From Hysterangium stoloniferum (Eukaryota; Basidiomycota; Agaricomycetes; Hysterangiales; Hysterangiaceae): a DNA stretch of 64,000 nt. A model generated the notes under the pieces. The model did not search any database, had not been told where the DNA came from, and worked only from the letters and a program-made list of their open reading frames with translations. The position numbers and the translations under genes were made by a program. Below, piece after piece: positions 10,671 through 21,708 of the stretch; within the stretch, counting starts at the first letter, position 1; each line of letters begins with the position of its first letter. Location: positions 1-64,000 of the forward strand of contig WHVD01000035.1 of the NCBI GenBank assembly GCA_015178975.1, written 5' to 3'.

Positions 10671-11110
10671 TTTCACACACTAAATCTCAACCAATTTTCT
10701 TTTGGGATCCTCGGTCTGCAAGCTTGTCATTATTTATTGAAAATGGACATAATAAACAAGTAATAGTACTAGAATATGTTTACACGAGGTAGGAAAAAAC
10801 AATGGAATTTTTCGCGGACATTTAGGAAGTGCGGCTGCCGTCACCGTCGGCGACGACGACGCGCAATGATGAGCGCTGGGGTTTGGGACGCGAGTGACAT
10901 GGTGGCTGACGGTCACGTTGGACCATGGTCACAAAGCCAGCGCATGGGTGTAACCGGGAGGATGGTGAGGGGCGAGGTAAATTTTTTTAGGTAAGGCCAG
11001 AGGTATGTAGTATTATTCGTCTGTGAGACATACCCAGTTAGGCGGGTCGGCCGGGGTGTCAGTCCGTGCTACTTAGGTAAGGTATGGTGGGTCCATTAGG
11101 TGGTTCTGTG
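10671..11110. other. Unannotated spacer
   Basis: Holds a CG-rich stretch around 10830-10870 with repeated GGCGACGAC-type triplets. Small open frames on both strands have no recognisable motif. Confidence 0.4.
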
Positions 11111-12350
11111 ATAATTATTCCTGAGGACATTTCATTTATGGAAAAGAACAGGCCTCGAGAGTCCCGAAGCACAGCCGATCTTTCCCTATCAAGGCTCAAG
11201 CTTCTGCTCTATATGACCTTCAATTAGTTCATATCCCCGAAGCAAAATTCAAATTCATGGATCACCAGTTGTTCTGCCACTAACCTCAATTCATATTCAT
11301 GACCTCATTATGGCCCGTTTTCTAAAATGTCGGACGTTCAGTAATGACTTTAGGCAGGCGACACGACCTGCTCAGAATCGGTACGCGCAGTATTTTCCTT
11401 CACATCGTTTTTTGAAATAAATGCCTACTCGGTCTCTAATTATACTTATCGGCTATTATAGTACTATCACCAGAAGGTTATTTCTCTTCCTTGACATATA
11501 CATCTGCGCCCACTGGGTCGGTTCTTCCGAGTTGACCAAATAACACAAACTTGGTGAATGAAATTCCTCACTGCCCACGTTCGACGAATTGCCAATGTCG
11601 CCGTTTGTTAGCTACCCTCTTTGGCTGAAGAGATGTGTCCTTATGACTACGCTAAGGAAACAAGCCGCAGTTTGGAACTAGAAAATTAAAATGGAACGTG
11701 GCTCGAATACACGGCTTAGGCACGCTATTCAGGTACCAATCTTCCGAGGCTGTGTATCATCTGCGTTTCTGCCCCAATGTGTTTTCATGGGCGCCGACTC
11801 TCGTCTAGTGGGTTTTCATTTGTTCATCTCTACTGCTGGAGCAAAGACAAAACTAGGTTATATTCCCACTGGAAAAAAATAGGACGCCAACCTGTTATCA
11901 GCTCCGGTTTGGACAAGCAAATACTATTGCTTACTCCTTCCTTTAGAATAGGTCTGACCATTAGCACCTGATATCAAAGATAACGCAATATAATATGCCG
12001 ATATTCTAACACAGCCCCTATTCCTTAAACATGCGTCCAACATGCCAATCTACTTCTCGAGGCCCAGGTTACCAAAGCCTGAGCCTGAGCCTGAGCAGCC
12101 CATAATGGAAATAGCTGAACGATACGCGCCTTCCACGCACTGCAGGATCAATAGGCCCTAGTTTCCCGTTTTCCATGACCAAATACTAAACAAGGAATCC
12201 TTTGATTTTATAACACAACCCCCAAGGAAATATACATATAAAGCAGCCTGCCATGCGGATGGCACGCAGTGCAAGGCACCGCCATCATTGTCTTGCGACT
12301 ATACACGCCCTTGTCCATTGACCCTGTGGAGTTTCTAACTGCACTCAGAA

Positions 12351-13614
12351 ATTTACACTCCAACACAACCATCCCGATCCCCAACCTCCATTGGCCAATC
12401 CACCACCCCCTATCAAATTGACGCTTCCATGTGGGCCCATCTCAATTATCTACCATCGACCAATTGGGCATGATTGTATAAATACGAAGCTTCAACCCCT
12501 CTAGCATTGGACACAATAATTGTTATGGTAATGGGAGGCCATCTAACGCCGACCACAACATACTAAACGCAGCCCATCACGCCTCGATGTCATAATCGGC
12601 ATATCAAGAGGCTGCGTTCCCTGAAACATCGAACTGGTAAACGTACTCTCGCTCAAAATGGATGCCTACTCATTTTCTTTTCATGTGTGCTAATACTGAC
12701 AGCAATTGTGAACCCAGCCTCTCTGGATAGCCAGTCTGTTCTACACGCAATAGGCCGAAATCTCATGTATGGACTGCCTTGGTAACTTGTGATTGCAGCT
12801 TCACTGGAGTTTAACCACTCGAGTCCCAGTAGTAATGAGACGCAAAATGATACATCATTTGGATCATAGGAGGTATCGGCAAGATTCTGGTTGACGGAGC
12901 ATTGTATGTATTTTAGAAATAAAATATCTGATAGACAGTATTTAACCCAATGTGCCAAAAAATGCTCCATCGACCAATTGGGCGTGATTGTATAAATACG
13001 AAGATTCAACCCCTCTAGTATTGGACACAATAATTGTTATGGTAATGGGAGGCCATCTAACGCCGACCACAACATACTAAACACAGAGCCCATCACGCCT
13101 CGATGTCATAGAGGCTGCGTTCCCTGAAACATCGAACTGGTAAACGTACTCTCGCTCAAAATGGATGCCTACTCATTTTCTTTTCATGTGTGCTAATACT
13201 GACAGCAATTGTGAACCCAGCCTCTCTGGATAGCCAGTCTGTTCTACACGCAATAGGCCGAAATCACATGTATGGACTGCCTTGGTAACTTGTGATTGCA
13301 GCTTCACTGGAGTTTAACCACTCGAGTCCCAGTAGTAATGAGACGCAAAATGATACATCATTTGGATCATAGGAGGTGTCGGCAAGATTCTGGTTGACGG
13401 AGCATTGTATGTATTTTAGAAATAAAATATCTGATAGACAGTATTTAACCCAATGTGCCAAAAAAAATGCTCCATCCGCTGCCAACAAACGTACATTGGT
13501 CATCTCGGACAATCGCTGGAAGAGGAGTTACGCCTTAACAGTGACATTGGGGAAAAAAGCCTTTGTCAGTTGGGTGGGAAAGCGTTTTCAGAGTATAAGT
13601 ATCACAATGAATAG
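12351..13614 (+). pseudogene. Truncated paralog A of the 12-exon zinc-finger-like family
   Basis: The upstream sequence (GTTTCTAACTGCACTC) matches that before the start codon of paralog D, but the start codon reads ATT at 12351. After an exon-1-like segment the sequence jumps to material matching exons 8-9, so exons 2-7 are missing. Sequence like exons 9-11 follows, then an exon-12 start reading LGQSLEEELRL, which stops at TAG 13612-13614, before both C/H modules. The exon 8-11 part is present twice in tandem. No zinc-finger-like domain remains. Copy E has the same lost start and same stop, so these changes predate the A/E duplication. Confidence 0.8.
12453..13475 (+). repeat. 514-bp tandem duplication inside copy A
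   Basis: The block 12453-12966 (starting CCATCGACCAATTGGG) is repeated from 12967 with few differences. Copy E has a single version, so the duplication is specific to A. It doubles the pseudogene's exon 9-11 region. Confidence 0.9.
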
Positions 13615-13820
13615 TTTGAGGCATTGGTAAACAATGGGAAATATTGGTACAGTGGCTACGCTTGTCGGCTAGATGGATGTGTGCCCGTGGCTGCGAGGGG
13701 GGCGAGGGGAATAACATTGGATGGCGTGATATACAAAGAAAGTACACTGTAAGAACATTCAATAAATAAGACAAAAATAATAATGTCGGCTTTAACCTAC
13801 AGACACTCAACCACCACAAA

Positions 13821-15186
13821 GAGGTCTTTTTCAGAGAACTATAATAATAAAGTCATTCTATGCGAGCATCAGTGAGAAGCTTCTGTTCCGTGAGAACTGA
13901 ATCACTGGTAGTTGTATCGCTCTATCACTGTGAGAAACCCAGATTGTCTGAGATTCGAGAAGAGGTGAATGCAGGACTCAAAGGAAAGTTCGCTATAAGA
14001 TCCGGCCCTGAAACGGGCTGATCTTGTTGTATGAGGGGAGAAAGGCGACGTGGCGAGCATTTTTTGCACAGGGAATACAAGAGAATTATTTTTCTTTCCT
14101 TTTTTTCAAATAAAGCCTCCGGACATGAGCGGGGGATCTACCACGTGATGAGCAAGGCAAATATAGTGAAAATAAGAAAACAAAGCACAAGTCACGACGT
14201 CTGATTTAATACCATCACAGACACCCTAAATATCAAAGTATCCATGATAATTCTTCAGGACCGACACATCAGGACTCTAATCTGTGAAATATTTGCCAGC
14301 TTAGACATGAAATATTCACATTTGATGCAAACCACCTAATTGATAAACGAAAACGAGAAGTTCTTTTGACAAAGACGGTAATTCTGTGTAAGACGTTCAT
14401 GTACACTTCGTGCTTCTGAGAAAGGATCCCAGAATGTGGCTACCATCTCATAAACGAAAACTCGAGAGTTTGCAGATCATTAAATCTCACAATACCTAGT
14501 CGGGTGGCTATGCACAAAAGGGAGAAATAATATTTCTGGAAATTAACAGATGCCCCAAACGAGAGCTACAAACGGGCTCCCGCCCCATTAAATAATGACT
14601 CAGACGTTGGAAAATAAATCGAAACATCGCAGAGTTTACATAAAAATATGGTCTGTGATAAATCTAAGATCCCGCATACCACCAAACCTACTCCCACCCA
14701 GGAGTGAACGAGAACGCGCTGCCACCGCATTTTGCTCCTTATGCAGTTGGGAGCCCCTGAGAGATTAACTGATTGGAAGGCTAAATATCATTTCTTGAAT
14801 AATGTGAGAGTTTTTGGTCTTATCCTATGGCACAACTTGAAATAGATAATGAAATCCTCCACGTGGCAACACAAGACGATTCAATCATATACGGGTCAAA
14901 ATGTGGATGACTGGGGGCCGTCAGTTTTTTTATGGAAAAAGCCAAACTACAAGTATATCACAGCTGCTGGTAATTCGATTCTGCATTTCATCTCATCAAA
15001 GTCCGTCTTTGGGAATGCCGCAGTGGCCCCCCTTCCCCACCTACACTCTAGCTGTTGCCTTCTCAAATAGGCGATCGAAGTCTGAGAGAAGTCTGCCTTT
15101 CCGAAGGAATAGTGCAAGTGGTAGGGTGACAGGCAAATCCAATAAGAGACCGCCAGTTCAAAGGGTAACAACTTATTGCCGGGGGG
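13821..15186. other. Unannotated spacer between copies A and B
   Basis: No gene recognised. Open frames at 14849-15200 on the plus strand and 14947-15171 on the minus strand overlap each other, lack recognisable domains and are unlikely to be coding. Confidence 0.45.
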
Positions 15187-16561
15187 GATCTCAGAAATAG
15201 GTTCTGTTGTGTCTTTGCTTACTTGGGGTATTACAGCAATCGATGAGACTATCCGATTACTATTCCACTTGTTTCATAAGTACGAAAAGCCAAGCCCATG
15301 ATAAAAAGAGCAAGAATTTGATATAATAATGCTAAAACTTTGAATGGAAGCTGTAGTGTCGATGCTTCTATCCGCCATTTCTACTGTCAAAATATTTGAA
15401 ATTATTACTGTGAGCTCCTTTGTCCGCTGAAACGTTGGGCTGGTTGCGACTAGCATGACAGATCTAGATTTGTCTGCCCCTTGTCTCTTTCTCATTGTTC
15501 TTTCACTACACTGGGCCCATGGGAATGATGCTATGACGATCTCATGTCGGATCTGTTACATATTCTGATGAGTCGAACATGAGTGAGTATGGCAAATGGA
15601 GCCATCTATAACAAACTGTATTATAGGATCTAACTGGAAATATATTCATCACCAACCAGAATCTTAAATCAAGAACTCCGGGTCGGTAAAAGTACAATTA
15701 GTGGCACCACAGCATGCATCGACCGACCTGGGGGTCATATGAAGGTAGTAAAATTGCCTGCCCCTCGCGATGTGAGATTATTTTTTCGATGTGTTCTTGT
15801 AGCCTCAACGAATTGGTTTCAAATGCTTAGTAGTAACTTGAGCTCTCTCAGCGCCCCAAAAATAAGCGAGCTGAGCTCCGAGAGAAGTTGATGGGAGCCA
15901 GTCATATATAGAGTGGGGCAAAGCATCGATAAATTGAAAAATGCCACAGCGGTTACGTGTGTGAGTCAAAAAAAAGAATGCACATGGTTATGATAAGGAC
16001 CCGAGCCACGGTTAGAACCAGATGGAATGGAGCGTGACTCGAACTGCAGGAAAACATGACTTTCGCGTGGTTCAGGCTCCAATCTTCCCATAATAGGCGG
16101 GTGGCTGTGTATTATCTGCGTTTCTGCCTAAATATATGTTCATGGGCGCCGGCTCTCATCTAGTGAGCTCATCTCTAAGGCTGGAGCAAGCACAACGGCT
16201 GGCGTATATGCCCACCGAAAAATAAAGAGCAATTAGGCAGCCAATTCCTTACTAGTAATGGCTCCGGTATGGACAACCAAATACTATTTCTTCCTCTTTC
16301 CCCTAGAATTGAATTAGTCATTGGTTTTGACAATAAGGATCATGCGGGGTGTTTCCCGATATTGGAACACAGCTGGTTCTCGAAGTATGCATTCAACATG
16401 CCGATCTACTTCTCCAGGCCCAAGTTGCCGAAGTCTCAGGTTGACACATCCCATAATGGAATATCTGAACGACACGTGTTTCACAGCCCTAGCTTCTCGT
16501 GTTCAATGACGAAATCTTAAATAGGCAATTCTTCGATTTCATAATACAACACCTGAGGGGG

Positions 16562-16567
16562 TATAAA
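16562..16567 (+). promoter_or_regulatory. TATA box of gene B
   Basis: GTATAAATCAG lies 64 bp upstream of the chosen start codon. The same block stands before genes C (21615) and D (59232), which supports a core promoter element. Confidence 0.6.
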
Positions 16568-16625
16568 TCAGCGTGCATGCCTTCCACAATCATTGTTTTC
16601 CCTCGTCTTCTAAGTGTACTCCGGA

Positions 16626-19165
16626 ATGTCCGCCCAGAAACAGACATTATCGTATCAAACCTGTAGCAACCAATCCGTGTTGGGTTCCACGCCCTCTCAG
16701 GTTGATGTTGTAACGTAGGCTCGTTTCAATCATCTACCATGATTCACATTTTTTTACTGTCGTTTCACTCGCAGGCTGGGTGACATCGCTTTGTACGAAG
16801 AATTCTCTCCAAATACTGCCCAACCCGAAGAAAGTGGCTTGTAAGTCTCAATTTAACAAAAACGTATAAGTCTTAGAAGATATTTTCAGACCGTATTTCG
16901 ACTTCGGCTTTGGGGATACCTTTCCTCAGGTGGTAGACTGGAATATCAACGGGTATCTGTTGCGCTCTATTAGATTACTGTCATTCTCATATCACTATAT
17001 AGTCAATCAATGGGAGAGTCGAGTTCCGTAATGGACTCTAGTGTTTTAGGCGGGAGTTACCCAAACCCTTCGCCTGAAACAGGTTCACCGTTCGATTTCA
17101 TTCCATCGACATCTCATCCGTTGATGTGAGGTTCATCGCGTACAAATTTGAAGTTGGACTAAACCTGTACAGTGCACTGACAGACCTCTCCCATTCTCCA
17201 ACACCCGAGGTGTCGTCTCCCACCAGGTGCGTCTAGCTATCTGTATCATTACTACATTTCCTTTCCTGACACCACATTGAAGTTACTTAGGATGGTCGTC
17301 TCATATTTCACCGGGCGTCGGTGGTCAGTATCAGCCTACGAGAAGCATTGGTGGTCCACAATCTAGGATGACGGGTGAGTATTGTGACTTGGGTCCCGGT
17401 GCTGGTCATTGTGTTAGGTATTCCTGCATTCGAACCTGCCGTATTTACCATTTGACTGGATTTTGAAGTTCTTCGTTGGAAACTCACTGTGACCGCGAGT
17501 GTGAGCCGTCAACAGGAGTTGACGACGTGTCTGGTTTCCCCTATGGAATAAATGACCATTCACACCATAACCAGGCACCGGGAAGCGGCTATTCGCACCA
17601 TGGGGGATATTCTGAGCGACATTTAGGTAGCTCTATATCCAAAAGGTCGTCAAAAGTACGATTCAATCCAATGGAGAAATACGATTTTCACCAAAGGTGA
17701 GTTTATGTTTCGCAATGGCTGCTGAATCCCTCTCAGAATTATTCTCCAGATCAGCACGAGCTATAATACGTGCTATCCGTACGGCTGGGCCCGGGCCATC
17801 TGCACCCGAGCCATCTGCACATCCGAGTCGACCGATTGGGCGAGATCGCATACATCCGGGGAATTTCAACATCCCTCACATGGGATACAACAGTTGGTCC
17901 GGTAATGAGTAAGCCCTATCTTGAAAATTTTGTTTGATCATTCACTCACGGGTCTCTAGTCCGGCGATACCTCATCCCCAGCAAAGCCATCCTGCTTCCA
18001 TGGAACATATTCAACCAGGAGGAAATTATCAGTCGATGTCGCAGTTGGCATATCAAGAGTTTGTATTGCCTATTACATCGAACTGGTACGTGTGTTCTCA
18101 CTCACAATGAATGCATGCTTATTATCTCTTCATGTTTGCTAGTAGTGACGGAGGAAGTTCAGGATCATGGACCCGGTCTCTGTCTCCGGATAGTCAACCG
18201 GTTATACATGCAGGAAGCCGAAATATGTTGTATGTACTGTACTGGTAACTCGTTATTACAGTTTCATTGAAATTTCACAGCTCAATCCCACATGAGACGC
18301 AAAATGATGCGTCATCTGGATCATGGGAGGTATCGGCTAATGTTTTGGTCGACGGAGTATTGTATGTGTTTTATAAACAAATATCTAATAACCAGTATCT
18401 AACCCTATGTCCGACAGAAATACATCCGCCGGCCAACTAATCTTTTATAAAGATCTCGGACCATCGCTGGAAGAAGAAATGCGTCTCACCGGCGACAGTG
18501 AGAGAATCAACATTTGCGAGCCAGGCGGAAGAGCGTCTGCAGAGCATCTTTCGATCCTACAGTGTCCAAGTTCGTTTTACCAACAACCACAACCACAACA
18601 GAGAGCACAACCGTCACAACCAACACAACCATTGTTCCCAGTTCCATCCTACTCACTTCCCCCCATCTCGTCTGAATCCCTATTGTCTTCTTCGCCTACA
18701 CGGAGAAGAGGCGCAGCACCAGGGCCTTTGCTGCCTTGCCCTTGGGGCATGCTGTACGCAACGAACGGCAAGGAAGACCGCTGCTCACTCAGTGAGAGCA
18801 TGGTGGACAGATATAGAGTGCTGCAGCATTGGGCGCGGCAGCATGTCGCTAACGAGGTGTTCGCAATCCGTCGAAAGATCATCGAAATGAAAGATGCGAG
18901 CATCGTGAACACCCAATGGAAACTGGAGACTGCCGTTCTTCATCTAGGGCTCTGTCCGAATCCCGAGTGCGACACTGAAAGCCCTATGACAGTAGGGGAC
19001 AATAGGTCAAACCTAAGAGAGCAGCATATAAGCAACCACCCGAGCTGCGAGGATTTTTTTGACCAGAGCGTCGGGAAGAGGGAGAAAGGAAAAGCCGGAA
19101 GGCGGGAAATATATGGGAATGGGGAGATGGGGAGGCTTTTGGGTTATGTGTCGCCCAAATTTTGA
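16626..19165 (+). CDS. Paralog B: 12-exon putative zinc-finger-like protein, 652 aa
   Basis: I do not recognise the family by name. Exons: 16626-16714, 16775-16840, 16890-16952, 17003-17125, 17173-17226, 17283-17417, 17469-17696, 17750-17908, 17960-18085, 18143-18229, 18281-18361, 18418-19165. All 11 introns are GT-AG, about 47-60 nt, and in phase 2; the spliced frame is open for 652 codons. An in-frame TAA 18 bp upstream supports the start. Residues encoded by exons 1-11 are rich in Ser, Gly, His and Pro, without a known domain. The last exon has a Gln/Pro-rich stretch, then two modules: C-x14-C-x14-H-x4-H, and C-x4-C with H-x3-H and a following Cys. A basic, glycine-containing tail follows. 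A nucleic-acid-binding role is inference only. Exon 2 is 57 nt shorter than in C. Confidence 0.85.
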
Positions 19166-20206
19166 AGGAAGGATGCCAGCTGGTTGACAAAGGATTGTTC
19201 AAAGTTCCTTGATGCACCAAAACTATTTCTCCTTCGATGGAAAGGAGCGACTCCCAGCCGGCACTGACAGTGCCTAGACGCGTGGCAAATGCGGTACACT
19301 CCGATCTAGGCGCCGAAGGCTCTTATCTTTAGAATGGCTCCATGCTTAGATCGCATGTATATGAACGTTCTGTGGTCATTATTTCTACGGAGATATCGTT
19401 TATGGAAAGAATAGGCCTCGTCTCCCAATGCACACCCGACCCTTCCCTATGGGGGCTCAGCTTTCTTTCCATATGACCTCAAGTGCATTTCCCCGAAGCT
19501 GATGAGTGTTCTAACTGATGGACCATCGGTTATCGCATCACTATTCAGTCGTTGTGACTGCTTTGTGGAATGACCAATGGTCACTGAGGACTGTTAGGTT
19601 CGCGACACGATTCGCACAGAAAGAAATCCGTACCTATAGTGTTTTCCTTCAGCTAACTTTTTGAAAATAATATCCAAACTCTCTAATTCCATGAACATCG
19701 GCTAAGCTGCATCGTCATCACGGTTGTTTGTCTTCTTTGGCATATATTTCGGAATTCCCCCGAGGACGGTCCCTCCGAGTCGGGCACATGAATCCGGCGA
19801 AACTCCTCACCGCCAAAATTCGACCGATTGTCAAAGTCGATATTTATTAATAATATAATTTCTTGACGACATTCAGTTCTCTCTATGTGACCCCGTTCAC
19901 GATATGGTTCTCAGGAGATACGAGTCCCTTTGTATTTCCATTATTAATGACATAGAACCCACTTCTCAGTCATTTTATTTCTTTCGCTGTCGCACTTACA
20001 GGATCCGTACAATCACAAAAAATAGATTTCTGCCTGCTACATCCATCTTGGCCACGTCTCACCTGTGTTAAGAAATGAATTTGGTTATTATGCTGAACTG
20101 TGTTATCGCATTCTCAACTTGGGAGTCGGAGGACAGGGACACCTTCTGTGTGTTGCAGCCATACCAATAGTGCAACAAGTGTACTGAGTGGTATGACCAT
20201 GGCTTT
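19166..20206. other. 3' flank of gene B
   Basis: Colinear with the 3' flank of gene C (24287-25388) apart from small indels. No further gene is seen; it links the two tandem units. Confidence 0.6.
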
Positions 20207-21614
20207 GATCTCAGAAATAAGTTCTGGTTGTGTCTTTGCTTACTTGGGGTATTACAGCAATCGATGAGACTATCCGATTACTATTCCACTTGTTTCATAA
20301 GTACGAAAAGCCAAGCCAATGACAAAAAGAGCAAGAATTTGGTACGATAATGCTGAGACGTTGAATGGAAGCTGCAATGTCGATGCTTCTATCCGCCATT
20401 TCTATTGTCAAAATATTTGAAATTATTACTGGGAACTCCTTTGTCCCCTGAAACGTTGGGCTGGTTGCGACTAGCATGACAGATCTAGATTTTGTCTGCC
20501 CCTTGTCTCTTTCTCATTGTTCTTTCACTACACTGGGCCCATGGGAATGATGCTATGACGATCTCATGTCGGATCTGTTACATATTCTGATGAGTCGAAC
20601 ATGAGTGAGTATGGCAAATGTACCCATCTATAACAAACTGTATTACAGGATCTAACTGGAAATATATTCATCACCAACCAGAATCATAAATGAAAAATTC
20701 GGTCCCACTCATTGTACTTTTACCGACTCCACACGTGTACCAAGCATGCATCGACCGACCTGGGGTATATATAAAGGCAGTAAAACTGCCTGCCCCTCGC
20801 AATGTGAGATTATTTTTTCGATGTGTTCTTGTAGCCGCAACTAATTGGTTTCAAATGCTTAGTAGTAACTTGAGCTCTCTCATCGCCCCAAAAATAAGCG
20901 AGCTGAGCCCCGAGAGAAGTTGATGGGAGCAAGTAATATGTAGAATGGGGCGAAGCATCGATAAATTGAAAAATGCCACAGCGGTTACGTGTGTGAGTCA
21001 AAAAAAAGAATGCACATGGTTATGATAAGGACCCGAGCCACGGTTAGAACCAGATGGAAATGGAGCGTGACTCGAACTGCAGGAAAACATGACTTTCGCG
21101 TGGTTCAGGCTCCAATCTTCCCATAATAGGCGGGTGGCTGTGTATTATCTGCGTTTCTGCCTAAATATGTGTTCATGGACGCCGGCTCTCATCTAGTGAG
21201 CTCATCTCTAAGGCTGGAGCAAGCACAACGGCTGGCGTATATGCCCACCGAAAAATAAAGAGCAATTAGGCAGCCAATTCCTTACTAGTAATGGCTCCGG
21301 TATGGACAACCAAATACTATTTCTTCCTCTTTCCCCTAGAATTGAATTAGTCATTTGTTTCTGATATTAAGGATCATGCGGGGTGTTTCCCGATATTGGA
21401 ACACAGCTCGTTCTCTAAGTATGCATTCAACATGCCGGTCTACTTCCCCAGGCCCAAGTTGCCGAAGTCTCAGGTTGACACATCCCATAATGGACTATCT
21501 GAACGACACGTGTTTCACACGCACTGCAGGATCGATGAGTTTTAGTTTCTCGTGTTCAATGACGAAATCTTAAATAGGCAATTCTTCAATTTGATAATAC
21601 AACACCTGAAGGGG

Positions 21615-21620
21615 TATAAA
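21615..21620 (+). promoter_or_regulatory. TATA box of gene C
   Basis: TATAAATCAG 94 bp upstream of the start codon, conserved in position and sequence with genes B and D. Confidence 0.6.
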
Positions 21621-21708
21621 TCAGTGCCATCCACGATCATTATCTTTTAACTATACAAGGGCCTCGTCCATTGAACGTGGCCTGTTGTCCTTCTAAGTGT
21701 ACTCCAGA

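Larger units (their letters stand above)
11111..13820 (+). repeat. Segmental copy A of the host gene-family unit
   Basis: This block is colinear with 62147-64000 (copy E) at a constant offset of 50,700 bp over most of its length (11691 matches 62391, 12351 matches 63051). It contains a promoter-like region and a shortened version of the multi-exon gene family seen intact at 16626, 21709 and 59318. Relative to E it has an extra 333 bp (11188-11520) and an internal tandem duplication of 514 bp. Only scattered base differences were noted. Confidence 0.85.
15187..20206 (+). repeat. Tandem segmental duplication, unit 1 (with gene B)
   Basis: The unit opens with a block containing CTTACTTGGGGTATTACAGC (from 15220) that recurs at 20238 and runs colinear with unit 2, including promoter, gene and 3' flank. 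The offset grows from about 5,018 at the left edge to 5,121 at the gene's stop. The right boundary is at about 20206, where CTTTGA joins the start of unit 2. Confidence 0.88.
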
